Below, in pieces: positions 20,796-32,400 of a stretch of DNA of 64,000 nucleotides. Where the stretch lies: positions 124,001-188,000 of the forward strand of contig JADDTR010000023.1 in NCBI GenBank assembly GCA_015345905.1, given 5' to 3'. The notes beneath the pieces are model-generated. The model was not told the origin of the DNA and did no database searches. It saw nothing but the letters and a program-made list of their open reading frames with translations. The translations under genes and the position numbers were made by a program. This stretch comes from Aotearoamyces nothofagi. Taxonomy: Eukaryota > Ascomycota > Leotiomycetes > Leotiales > Tympanidaceae. Within the stretch, counting starts at the first letter, position 1; the number at the start of each line of letters is the position of its first letter.

Positions 20796-23737
20796 TACAA
20801 AATTTACAGTTCGTCCACCCTTTACGACGATGACCTTCTTAGCCTTCTCCCGCAAGCGACTCCGGCCCTCCTCGGTGGCCATGATCTCCTCCACGATCCA
20901 CTCTGTGAGATCCGAACCCGTCAGCTCCGCAGGAGGCCTGGGGATCTGAGCTGTGAATCTGAGCTTGCCGTTGATCTGCACGGCGCAGACCTGGCTTCTG
21001 CTCTGTAGGATTCCCAGGGTGCCGTCGGGGGCGGGGAAAGGCTGATCAAATACCGAGACGGATGTATCTGATGAGTCCTGGAGGACTTGCCAGCATTCCT
21101 CTGCGAAGGCGGGTGTGATTGGTGCCATCATTCGAATGAGCGCAGATAGGGCATACGGGTGGATCTCAGAGGTGCTTTTCTCTCCATCGATAATCGAATT
21201 GGTGAGCCCCATCAGATCAGACACAACAGTGTTGAGCGAATATGTTTTGCTTAGAGACTCTGTCACTGAAAGTATCGTTCGTTGTGTGGCATGCCAAAGT
21301 TGTACCTTTTGGTCCCATGCCTTCGAGTCTACATCGCTGAGGGATACGCGCTTTGAAGGTCCTTTGCTAAAGAGGCTACTTGGATAGTCGTCTTGGCAAG
21401 ATGCCAGGCACCCTCGACTGCGCTCAACAGATTCATAGAGCTTCTTCATCCAACGCGTTACACCAGATATCTTTTTTTCATCCCATTCAAGGACGTCAGT
21501 GGGTGGAGCTTGGAATAGCATATGTGCTCTAGTTGCATCGGCTCCGTATTGTGCTATACAGGTAGCGGGGTCCACACCATTGTACTTGGACTTGGACATC
21601 TTTTCAAAGCTAATACTTGGTGTTTCTCCAGTGGCGATAATCACCGGTTTAGAAGGGGTCGTAAGATCAACCTCTTCTGGCCTTAGGAACCGCGCGGTGG
21701 CAGGATCCTTATACGTCTTGCCATGAACCATACCTTGAGTTAAAAGATGTTTAAACGGTTCTCCACGCACCTCAGGTGCAGATCCAGCAGGCCAAAAAGG
21801 GGTTGTTGCCATAAATTTCGAGATAAAACGTGCATACAATAAATGAAGAATGGCATGCTCGACACCGCCAATGTATATATCAACTGGTAGTGTCGCATTG
21901 GCAGCTTCGGGTGAGAGTGGTTGAACACTGTTATGAGGGTCTGCAAATCTCATAAAGTACCAGCTTGAGTCAACGAAAGTGTCCATTGTGTCGGTATCAC
22001 GCTTTGCTGCCGAGCCACACTTTGGGCATGGAGTGTTGACCCACTCATGAGCGCCCTCGAGTGGGTTTCCGGCTTTGCCTGCAAGCCAGTGACCCTCCAC
22101 GGAAGGCAACTCAACAGGGAGTTGATCGATAGGCACTGGGACGGGGCCACATGAATTGCAGTGTATGATCGGAATAGGCGTACCCCAGTACCTTTGTCGA
22201 CTGACGAGCCAATCTCGAAGTCGCCATGTCTCAGAAGGCTTTGCAAGCCCTCCGTTAGCATGGAGCAGTTTGATAATACTTTGAGCTGCTTCAGCGGAGT
22301 TCATTCCAGCAAAGGCACCTGAATTCGAGGTCAAAATGCCTTCTTGAACGAAAGCTTCACTTACGGCCACATCATCTGGTTTGGTTGAAGGTGACTTGAC
22401 GACTGTTCGTACTGGTTGGCAATTACCATTCACCTTCCAGAAAGAAAAATCGCGATTATCATGACCAGGTACACCCATGACTGCCCCGTCGCCATAATCT
22501 CCAAGAACGTATGGTGCAATATATATAGGCAGAGGAGCTTTGGTGGCACCTGGAGTTGACTCGGCAAAGGCTAGCGGGTTTATAGCATGGACGCCTGGAA
22601 GAAGATATCCCGCTTTAGAATCCAGCGGCAACGTTGGCATGGCGTTTATGAAATCTCGAAGTTCGATATCGGTCTTCGAGAGCTCTACGACAAGAGGGTG
22701 ACTAGCGGCCAGTGCAATGTACTGAACACCAAACAATGTATCCGGCCTAGTTGTAAATACCTCGATGTTTGCCTGCTTTCCTCGACCATCTGCAACAATA
22801 GAAAATTGTATTCGAGCCCCTTTCGATTTTCCAAGCCAATTTCTTTGCATCGAAAGAACTCTTTCAGGCCAATGCTCATCTTTAGCCAAAAGCTCAAGGT
22901 CATCTAAAAGAGCGTCTCTAAAAGCTGAGATGCGCAGAAACCATTGCTTTAGCAATTTCTTTTCTACTTTGGCCCCCGACCTCCAGGAGCATCCGTTGGC
23001 ATCGACTTGTTCATTTGCAAGAACCGTCTTATCAACAGGATCGTAGTTAACAAAACTTTCGGCCTGATAAGCCAGCCCTTGTTCGAGTAGCATAAGGAAT
23101 ATGTGCTGCGTATGTTTGTAGTAATTCGGGTCGCATGTCGTAAGCTCCTAATATCTACGTTAGCCTCACGGCATATAATACCCAAGACCATGAATCTGCT
23201 TACTCTACTCCAGTCCCAGCTTCCATTCATTGCCCGCAGTTGACTCTTCATCTTCAAAATATTGCCTTTCGTCCAAACTGCAGGTTCAATGCCTCGCTCA
23301 ATAGCAGCGTTCTCTGCGGGTAGGCCAAACGCATCCCACCCCATTGGCAGAAGCACGTTGTAGCCTTGCATGCGTCTGAAGCGGGCGAGAACATCAGGCA
23401 TAATATAATTGCGGAAGTGTCCAAGGTGGAGGTTTCCCGACGGGTACGGAAACATAGGTAGCATGTACATCTTCTCTCCTAGAGCATTCGCTTTCCCAAT
23501 GCCCTTCTGAGTACGTTCCTCCCAGATTTCCTGCCATTTCCGGTCTAATGTAGGAAGTTCGAGCTTCGACTTGGATATTTCAACATAGCTTCGGCGAATA
23601 CTGTAACTATGACTTGCATTGTAAATCCGCTGTGAGACCGGCCAAGAAACACGCGCGCCAATTCCATGAGCCCATCTTTGACAGCAATTTGTTGGAAGCC
23701 ATCTCAGGCCAGTTCGAATTTTGATGGTCTTCTGCAT
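20790..23737 (-). CDS. NAM2: Mitochondrial leucyl-tRNA synthetase, 2 exons
   Basis: This 963-residue class I synthetase is read from 23737-23204 and 23147-20790, joined in phase by a 56-base intron (gtaagc donor) between WSR and [12 protein letters not shown]. The first 45 residues are basic and Ser-rich without acidic residues, which fits a mitochondrial presequence. The HIGH motif is [15 protein letters not shown] (HLGH at 104-107). The editing domain (CP1) contains [20 protein letters not shown] and the conserved [19 protein letters not shown]. The KMSKS loop reads [15 protein letters not shown]. An anticodon-binding helical domain and the C-terminal tail ([13 protein letters not shown]) complete the bacterial-type enzyme. 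In yeast the homologue Nam2 also assists splicing of mitochondrial group I introns; whether that applies here cannot be judged. The gene looks intact and full length. Confidence 0.96.
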
Positions 23738-24075
23738 TACAGCGCCTCATCATTATACTGTACCTAGAAGCTCCATTGAGTGTAAGCTTTGTGGCTAGCT
23801 ACATAAAGAAATCGCTTTGTTTAAATCTCACACGATCGCGAAATCTTGATGCACGGACCACACGATAACTCGTCGCACGGCGCCTCAATACTAGCTACTA
23901 CAAACAATCGTCTATTCATACCTTAATACAGCGCCCCTGCTTCAAACTTTATTGTATATTTGTTGACGAACGATCTCTGTATATTTCTTTTACGACTTCA
24001 TGCCCGACATGGACGATATATGATACCTTTGATGAGGACGATTGGCATGTGAGTGCTACCAAACTACCATATACT
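23738..24075. promoter_or_regulatory. Divergent promoter between NAM2 and the amino-acid transporter gene
   Basis: This 338-base spacer lies between two outward-facing genes. It contains AT-rich stretches (TTTATTGTATATTTG near 23950), but no motif I can name with confidence. A GTG-containing short frame just upstream of 24076 is not needed for the transporter. Confidence 0.5.
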
Positions 24076-25966
24076 ATGTCTCGATACACGCTGCAACCCC
24101 CCTCATTCTATGCTTCGCGCGACTCTTTGGAACTTGCATCTCTTGCGTCATCATCACCAGAGGATGGACACACGTCATCGGATTCAACATCATCACCAGG
24201 GGTGTCTTCCTCACGAAAGCTCTCACTTGAAGCAGAAGACCCCTTAGATGCCAACAACCCTGCCGCAAATGGGCGTCCCGGAGCACGCGACAGATCTTTC
24301 TCCGTGTCGTCTGCATTCGACTATACATCGAATCTGTTCCCTCTTTCATCTTCTGCTGGAAACGGATATGCTCGAATTGGTGAACACATATCAGCCTCTG
24401 GCCCGCATCAAGCTAGGGGGGGAGGCTCGCTGGAGAAGAGCAAGTCCTTGACATATTTGAACGGATTGTCATTAGTCGTAGGGCTTATTATTGGATCCGG
24501 AATCTTTTCTGCTCCTGGTCAAGTCATCGCGAGGGCTGGATCTCCAGGTGCTTCTTTATTAGTGTGGGCAATAGCTGGCATACTGGCTTGGACCGGGGCA
24601 GCGAGTTATGCCGAATTAGGCGGTGCAATACCCTTGAATGGCGGCGCTCAAGTTTATTTGTCGAAGATATTCGGAGAATTGGCAGGGTTTCTTTTCACAT
24701 GGTGCGCAGTGATGGTCCTGAAACCGGGGTCTACTGCGATTATATCGATCATCTTTGGGGAGTATCTGGTGAAGTCTGCCGTTGGTGCGGACGCCGAAAA
24801 TGTCAGCAACTGGATCAACAAAGCTGTTGCTTTAGCTGGCCTTTTTTCTATTACGCTTTTGAATTGCGTCTCTACGAAGCTGGGCACAAGGATGGGTGAC
24901 TTGTTTATGTTCTTCAAATTCATTGCATTGCTAGGTGTTACTGTCATAGGCATTGTTGTTGCGATTACTGGGTATTCTGCATCAGGGGCTGCAAATCGGG
25001 ATTGGAAAGATAATGGCTGGTTTGAAGGGACAAGTACGAGTGTCTCATCATGGGCAATTGCCCTATATTCCGGGTTGTGGGCATTCGATGGATGGGACAA
25101 TGTCAGTTCCCTTAACCATAGCTTGCATGACTTTTACTGACAAATTTCAGACCAACTATGTTGTCGGCGAATTTCGCAACCCAAGTCGAGATCTACCCCG
25201 AGTCATACACACAGCTATGCCTCTGGTAATATTGTCCTATATCATGGCCAACATAGCATACTTTTTTGTATTGCCACTCGATGCCATCAAGTCTACCAAC
25301 ACTGTCGCGGTGTTGTTTGGTGCGGAAGTATTTGGACCTATTGGAACCCTCATACTTGCCCTTATTGTCAGTGCAAGCTGTCTTGGTGCTCTGAATGCGA
25401 CAGCTTTCACAAGTGGTCGATTAGTTTATGCTGCTGGCAAAGAAGGATACCTACCAGAGATATTTGGGAGGATCGGAGTGGGCAATCATGCCGAACCATC
25501 TTTGTCAACTTTGCGAACACGGTCATGGGTATCAAAGCGCTTGGCCCAATTATTCGGTGACGCAGAGACAGGACTCTTCTTCACCCCTGTCAATGCCATG
25601 GTGCTAAACGCCGTCCTAACATCAGTATATGTGGTGGTTGGCGAGTTCAGTACTCTCCTCACATTTTACGGCGTAGCAGGATATACCTTTTACTTCCTTA
25701 CTGTACTTGGACTTATCGTTTTGAGAGTAAGGGAACCAAACCTGGAACGGCCATACAAGACTTGGATCTCGACACCTATTATATTCTGCTGTGTCAGCCT
25801 GTTCCTATTGAGCAGGGCAGTATTTGCTGAGCCTGTGCAGACGTTGATTGTCGTCGGGTTCGTAGTTGCTGGTGTGCCTGTATATTACTGGCGGATAAGT
25901 GGCAGAGACCAAGTACAAAAGCGGGAGGGTCAGGGTACCAAACCTTGGTGGAAGATTTGGGAATAA
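24076..25966 (+). CDS. L-type (APC superfamily) amino-acid transporter, 2 exons
   Basis: The model encodes 613 residues from exons 24076-25101 and 25151-25966, with the 49-base intron spliced in phase (gtcagt donor, ttcag acceptor). The N-terminal 130 residues are Ser-rich, hydrophilic and presumably cytosolic. About twelve membrane segments follow. Transport-site signatures of the LAT branch are visible: the unwound TM1 glycines in LIIGSGIFSAPGQVIARAGS, then WAIALYSGLWAFDGWDN in TM6, and NYVVGEFRNPSRDLPRVI at the TM6-TM7 turn. These match the Y-x-x-E-E/F-x-NP-x-R-x-LP pattern of LAT1-type carriers and methionine permeases. Substrates are probably large neutral amino acids or methionine, inferred from family. 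A polyadenylation-like AATAAA lies at 26026-26031. Confidence 0.9.
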
Positions 25967-26391
25967 TATGGGGGAGACCACAAGACCCCTGTATAATGAC
26001 ATTAGTAGAATTACTAGCATTAAGTAATAAAACTGAAGTAAGCAAACGAATTCGAGCGATTATTCAGCTCTATCTTACACTGTAATCGTTCATTCTGAGT
26101 CAACGATATCGACGATATACACACGTGGCTGGGGACCGCATTGCCCGTTTTGGCAGCACTAGAGAATGATGGAGGCACACCAATGAGAATATCATAATTC
26201 GTGAAGTGCTTTGCTATGTCATTTTCTAAGTGGCCAACGAGCTCTGTGCCTAGTAAATTGCCTTATCGAGATTGTATTCTTCAAAGGAGGTCCGAGTTCG
26301 TTATGTTTATATATCTCTTGCTCATTCTATCACTACATGAGAGTTATAGTGTTTCATATATTTATTCTTGCATTTACGTTCGGCATGAAAC
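25967..26391. other. Intergenic spacer before Rieske gene A
   Basis: This 425-base AT-rich spacer holds the 3' end of the transporter transcript (AATAAA at 26026) and the promoter of the next gene. No coding sequence was recognised. Confidence 0.5.
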
Positions 26392-27512
26392 ATGGGCTCT
26401 CTTACGAGAACCCTCCCAGCTTCTTGGTTCTGCAGTTCCGCACTATATCAGCTTGAGCGTCGTGCTGTTTTCCTCAAAGTAAGTATTCCGTCAAGTTAGG
26501 GTCTAAAACAACTTCTGACGACTTTTAAGTGTTGGCATCTATTGGGGCCAGTCACTCGCTTTCAGGAGAAAGGAGTTGAAGGCAGAGTATCATATGAGAT
26601 TGCGCAGATTAAGTTCTTCGTGGAAAACCAGAGCGCCGATGGGACCGGAATAAATTCTAACGGCATCGTGGTCTATGGAGAGGACAAGGTACCGCTACCT
26701 ACCATTGTATTATGTTCTCTCTGATATCGGCACCCAGTTGAGCAATATCCGAAGCCATCTTACACCCAGTGGATTGCTCTTTGCAGCTCTTTCAGATGAA
26801 GCTCCTAGCTTCGAAGAGTTCTTTGTTGGCCTCGAGTCCCTGCTTAGCAGGGTTGACTTTACCAAGCTTCCGCATCGCAGATCTATCTCTTATGAGGGCA
26901 ATTTCAATTGGAAAACCATGTACGTGTAACTCGACTAGAATATCGCCACATACTGACTATTCCAGGATTGACGGGTACCAAGAATGTCTGCACTGCCAGT
27001 ACACACACCCCACTTTCTCTAAATTCTATCCGCCAACCTTCTATGAAGTGCGTAGCTACAGCAACTTTTCTCAGCACATTGCAGATCCCAGAAAACCAGA
27101 TGACGGTCTCTTTCTGTATTTCTTTCCAATTTGTACATTGAACGTCTACGGCGGAGGTATGTCATCGTTCCGAACCTGTCCTACCTCAAACCCTGGGGTT
27201 TCTCGCATGGAATTCGATTACTACCACCAAGGAACGGATGAAGAGTTTGAGGAGTACTTCAAGTTCGTGAGACAAGTCGCAATAGAGGACTACGAACTGT
27301 GTGAGAAAGCGCAGGCAAATCTAGAGAAGGGAATCTATGGAGAAGGAATCTTGAACCCAAAGAAGGAAAATGGAGTTGCATTTTACCAGCAACGCGTCAG
27401 GCAGATGGTGTATGAGCAACATGCAGTGGAAGTCGAGGCAGCAAAAACGGCGTCGGAGATGGATTCCACTGCAGGTGAGGTCTTGTCTGCTCAGGTTACG
27501 GTGTCATCGTGA
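26392..27512 (+). CDS. Rieske-oxygenase alpha-subunit relative without a [2Fe-2S] site (gene A), 4 exons
   Basis: The model encodes 324 residues from exons 26392-26478, 26530-26688, 26738-26919 and 26966-27512. All four exons join in phase with GT-AG introns of 46-51 bases. The N-terminus follows choline-monooxygenase-like alpha subunits (LPASWFCSSALYQLERRAVF, then WHLLGPVTRF and VSYEIAQIKFFV). Where the C-x-H and C-x-x-H cluster loops should come, it runs directly into GIVVYGEDKLSNIRSHLTPSG. No C-x-H / C-x2-H pair exists anywhere in the protein. The catalytic half is preserved: GNFNWKT, then IDGYQECLHCQYTHP with His152 and His157 as iron ligands, and EDYELCEK with Asp251 as the probable third ligand. 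Typical family members are near 400 residues, so the shortfall is about one cluster-binding domain. It is an intact, open gene and not a 5' truncation. It lies 563 bases upstream of gene B on the same strand. Substrate unknown. Confidence 0.82.
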
Positions 27513-28075
27513 TATAGCGAAGGATTGAAGCAGTATGAGAATATTTAGGCATATCCCAAATTTGGATTGGTTGACTGTCTATATGGATTACAACGCTGCG
27601 ATGCCAACTGGACGCATGGCATGGCGCGTATGCCGGAGATCCAGACGTTGACGTTAGCTATCTTATCTGCAATGCCACACGGCACCACACGCTCCATGGC
27701 AGCACGAATCAGGTGGCATTGGACCCAGCCACCTAATCCGGAATGCCGTCGATGGACCAATCTTCACTCGTGCTGACATTCATCAAGGATCTTGGTGTTC
27801 CTCCCTATCTAGCGATCCACCACCGCCGCCGTCATTTTAGACTCATTCAGGTCAATGCTTCCTTAGTCCAGCGTGCTCAACCACAGACTCATCAACGCCC
27901 AACTGTGTGACATGACCACTGGCAACGCTAACGTACTGGCTAGAGAGTCGTTATCGTGGAATTACTTCACGAGCTCACGTTGACGTATAATTATCGGTAA
28001 GTAAACTTCACGTAGGTGCTAAAGGAACATTCCCTTCGTGTGAAAGCTGGCACGTTTCTTATCTACCTGCTAATC
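27513..28075. other. Spacer between the two Rieske-family genes
   Basis: This 563-base stretch has no recognisable gene. It must hold the 3' UTR of gene A and the promoter of gene B. An in-frame extension upstream of 28076 (from about 28016) exists but adds nothing family-like. Confidence 0.5.
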
Positions 28076-29467
28076 ATGGCGAGCCTTGAATTTTCACTCT
28101 ATTCCATCATCATTACCGTCTTGCTCTTTGCTGCCTACTGGCTCCCTTCAATTTACTCTGTGCTAGTCAAGTTGGTGCCATTACCCACATGGTTTCGGCA
28201 CGATAGTACAGAAATCAAAATCCATCTTCTAGAGGAAGATGTCATATCATCCGATGAAGCAGGAGTGGTCGTTGAGAAAGAATCTCGATTCTCGTCTGCC
28301 TGGTGGACCGATGAACAGACCTATGATCTTGAACGGCGAGCAATATTTAGCAAGGTAAGATGTTGTCTAGGTAGCTGACATCAAGTGGCATAGACTAATA
28401 GCTGAAGTCATGGCATTATGCCACGCATCTTTCCCGCTTAACTAAGCCGGGTGACTACCTAACTCTTTCTATTGCTGGGCTGTCTTTCTTCCTCATCCTT
28501 GGCAAAGACCGTCAGCTTCGTGCCTTTCACAATGTCTGTCGGCACCGCGCGTATGAAGTAACACGTAGAGAGTGCGGATCGACAACCATCTTGGGTTGTA
28601 GGTATCATGGCTGGAGTTATGATACTTTGGGTAGATTGACAAAGGCACCCGAGTTTGACGGCATAGAGGGGTTTGAGAGGGCGAAAAATGGACTATGGGG
28701 CATTCATGTGAGGATAGCCAATCAGGGTTTAGTATTTGTGAATTTTGATGCTGCCAGAGTAGATATGTCAGCAGAGTCGGATTGGAAAGCCATCGAGGCA
28801 GAGACAAAGAAGTTGAAGATATCAGGGTCAGAAAAGGTTGCTCAGTGGAAAATCGACGGAAACTTTAACTGGAAGCTCCCAGGTGAGATCAAGTTTATCT
28901 TTTTATTGCTCTTACTAAGTTGTAAAGTTGGAAGCAATCTGGGAGCTTCAATCATTGCACCGGAGAGTGCGTCTTGGATCTCTTGGCTTGGTTTGGGTAC
29001 ATCGAAAAGACAGAAAAATGTACAGATGCAATTTTCAATGACAACTCGGATATGCAAGCTTCCGATGCAAGGAAGCTGGCTCTCTATCAGACTTTTACCG
29101 CAATCAGCAACCAAAACGTGCATCCAATGTGATCTTTACTCGAAACCATCGAAGAAACCCGTATCATTTGAGTCTTCAATCGAACAACTAAAAGCTAAGC
29201 TCTTAGATGAGATCTATAATCTCGACTTCAAACAACAGCAGTTAATCGAAAACAAGGCCACTCTCTCAGATGGTAGCTCCATTCCAAAATTCTTTACGAA
29301 AAGTCATGTAGCTAAGCCATACAGATGAAGCAGCACAGCAAGATGCTATCCAGGCCACCCTCAGAACTCATCTTAAGCTCGAGTGTCTGGAAGGACGAGA
29401 GATCCAACCGGCAGCACCACAGCAGCAAACACTGTCTGAAGAAGGGAAGGAAGATAATGACTGTTAG
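28076..29467 (+). CDS. Membrane-anchored Rieske [2Fe-2S] protein lacking the mononuclear-iron motif (gene B), 4 exons
   Basis: The model encodes 410 residues from exons 28076-28354, 28408-28882, 28928-29272 and 29334-29467, all in phase. Residues 8-30 form a single membrane segment (YSIIITVLLFAAYWLPSIYSVLV). WWTDEQTYDLERRAIFSK and SWHYATHLSRLTKPGDYL lead into a complete Rieske site: Cys137-Arg-His139 (VCRHRAYEV) and Cys157-x2-His160 (GCRYHGWSY). The oxygenase fold then continues through KIDGNFNWKLP. The expected E-C-x-H-C-x3-H iron motif does not follow; the sequence goes on as VGSNLGASIIAPESASWISW, then ATKTCIQCDLYSKPS and a helical tail (THLKLECLEGREIQPA). The protein can carry a cluster but shows no site for the catalytic iron. 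The last intron (29273-29333) uses gtagct and gaagcag and is the least certain junction. Function unknown; an electron-transfer role is inferred. Confidence 0.8.
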
Positions 29468-32400
29468 TTTGTGATTTTATCCTCCTACCTTATCTTTTCT
29501 CCCTCTCAGAAATGGAACACCAGTACGGTGAATTCATGTAGCATGCTGATATCTTCTAGTATGCCGCAAATTAGAGAAAGACGCAGCTGTTATGAAATTC
29601 CCAGCCATGGCCAGGAGCACACAGCAACTTACGCAGATTGCTGGATTGGATTGGTGAAATTGCATCAGTCTCTCTGTAAGTATGAGCCGGGAAATGAAAG
29701 CTTTTTGTCAACTTTAGAAGTACGAGTTAGAGAATAGGAGAAACAGATAGAGAGTTGGCCACAATATGGATTACTGGTCTGCGGGAGCTTTCAAATTGCT
29801 TCTAGTTTATTAAAACCAAGGAGTCTTGCTTTAGATTTCCTCCTAAGCGTCCACTGAGTTCATTAGCCAAGTGTGAGATCGTCTGCATTGAGGTTACCTC
29901 TGTTCTACCTCATATTTCCATGCACACCGCAGCTTCCCAAGACATTTGCCAAGCCGCATGTCCCATCATCAAAGCTCCCGATAACGCCGCCATAAATCCC
30001 TGGACGACGTGCAAGCGATAAAAGACAACGGCGGACATTTCTTCCCTTTCGGGAAGGCTTCCTAATCGGTACTATGACAAGACGGCATAACTAGTCGACC
30101 GGGATGCCTAGATAGCTATAAAAAGAAAATCGTAACCTCGCAGCTAATTAGGTATCAACAAAGCTTCTGCATACTTCGTTATTAATAACTGGATAAGTTG
30201 GCTCTCTAGGCTTTTCCTTATAATCTTGAGTCTTTACAAGAATGAACCCCCTTCGAGGCTGAAGTCCTCGCCTAAAAAGATTCCCCAACACCATATGTCA
30301 AAAAATATATAAAGAAAAGAATAGGAAAAAATTAGGTAAATCAAAATGGAAGAAGGACAAAAGAATAATATAAGGATATTAAAAAAAACCCATCTATCTC
30401 TCCAAAATAGCAAAAGAAACCATCATCGAATGATACTGTTGTACCACTCTAGGGAAGAAACTCGCACCGGGGCCCACTGTCGTAAATGGCCCCTTCGCTG
30501 GTTATCTTATTCCGTGAATTGTCATGCGGGGGCAGGCAGGAAGGCATTTCTAACATATCCGCATCAGCGTATACAGTATCATCGATCCTCTGTTGGCGTG
30601 TCCCCCGCTCGAGCAAGCCGGGTGGGAAGCGAGTCGTGTAGGATTAGTGATTTGGGTCACGTTCCTTGACCGCTGCACCACCAGCCCGGCTTGTTGGAGA
30701 AGGAATGGCTTATTTGGCGATATATGGTTGTGCTGAGCTGGCTGGGTTGAGTGAATTGATATTGAATGCGTTGCCGAAGAGGGCGGGTGTGCGAGGCGGT
30801 GGGCTGGCTGACTGGGAGTGGCACGTGATGAGGAAATGTTATTGGATACTGTTGGGACTTGGTACGGCGAGGATGCCGAGGATGCCGAGGTGTGAGCTCT
30901 GTAGCTACGCTACTATATACTATGAATTCCAGTTGCTGGGTTCGGTGAAAAGGGGCTGGTGTTTCTATTGTTGAGCTTCCTAAATCACAACGTCTACTCC
31001 TAGCCTATATCACACTCGAAACAGCTCGACATACTATGGCACAGGTGTCTTCGTACCTTCAAGTAATCAACTCCAAAACCCTCTCCATGCTTCCCTGAAA
31101 TATTATATACAGCGTACCAAAAGCCTAACATAGGATCCCAAAGGTAATATTATCTCTTCGCTATCATAATGAGTACATAGGAGTATTAAAGTTGTGCAGG
31201 TACCTACCCATCCAGTGTAATGGACCAAGGCTATTTCTTTTTTCTTGGCTGTGATCTAGCCTAGATCACCTTGCCCATATGTCATATATCCCCCTAAGAA
31301 CGTACTATTTGCATATGCAATATTGAAGCTCTGGAGTAGCGTGATTGGTTTCCTCAAGGCTATGATGTCCGCAGAAAGAAGGTCTCGACTGATGGCTCGT
31401 TTTGTAAGATATTTGTGCTCTGTTACGTGGAGAAGCCTCGCAACTACAACTATAATCACGACAGAAAGAATAGAAGTCATAGCGGAAGCATTTGGAAAAG
31501 ACATTATCAGTTTTTACTATGAAATTACAGGTCCAGGACATAGTTCAGAGAAGATTATAGAGAACATTAATGACGGACAGGGAATTAAAGGGAGTTGTAA
31601 ATGAGTACCTATCATATATGACATACACCTTGGCCTTGGTAACTGATCATCAATATGAGTCAAGGCTGCGACAACAATAGTCATATCGATGGTTTAAGCA
31701 TCATGCCTGTGCCGCCCACTACGAGCGGTAAAGCTACCCTCGGGCTGTAAGAATAGTGAAGGATCGTAGCTTATCAAAGCCTAAACATCATAAGTAATCT
31801 AATCCTCAGGTACCACATAATTGCTGAGTTAATAACCACGTGAAAGTAGTTGTTAACTCAACGATTACCATGAAGAACAATATTGAGCTCAACCAGAAGT
31901 TCGCTGAGAGGCAAGGGACTTGTGGAGCAACAGAACTGTCTGTAATCTGCTATTTTCATTAATAAACAAGTGCCTGCTATAAGTGACTGGTTCTGATCGG
32001 GAAGTCGTGTAGATGAGCCTGTTGAAAGCCTGAAACTAAAGGCTCAGCTGGGGCTTCATCGATATCGGGAAGGGGATCTGGGGACCAACTACGTACCACT
32101 GTACTGGATATGAAAGGGGGCCTTTAGGGGGGCCTATCTTTAGAAGAAGAGAAAAGCCAGATAGACTACACTATTCTGACAGAGCAGAGCTGAGCACACT
32201 GTAGCCGAGAGCAGTTGCGTGTTGGTGGATGGTCCGTTGCTGTTTCTTGGGGGCTCTCTAAGCAATCTTAGCGAGGACGGCGCGTCGCGCGTCAAGGGGC
32301 TGTGCTGTGCGCGCGAGAGGCAGAGGCCGAGGCCGAACGCAACAATATCAATGTATCTACCCGTCGTCTTTGTCCCTGCCAGTCGATCTGATATCCCTAA

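Noticed and set aside
20102-20800. 232-residue minus-strand Ser/Ala/Arg-rich frame
   Set aside because: Antisense shadow of the very GC-rich DUF2011-type gene and of the 15-bp repeat at its 5' end.
26392-29467. The two Rieske-family genes as two halves of one broken gene
   Set aside because: Both contain the N-terminal LERRA-F segment and the GNFNWK segment, each has its own complete exon set in phase, and 563 bases lie between them.
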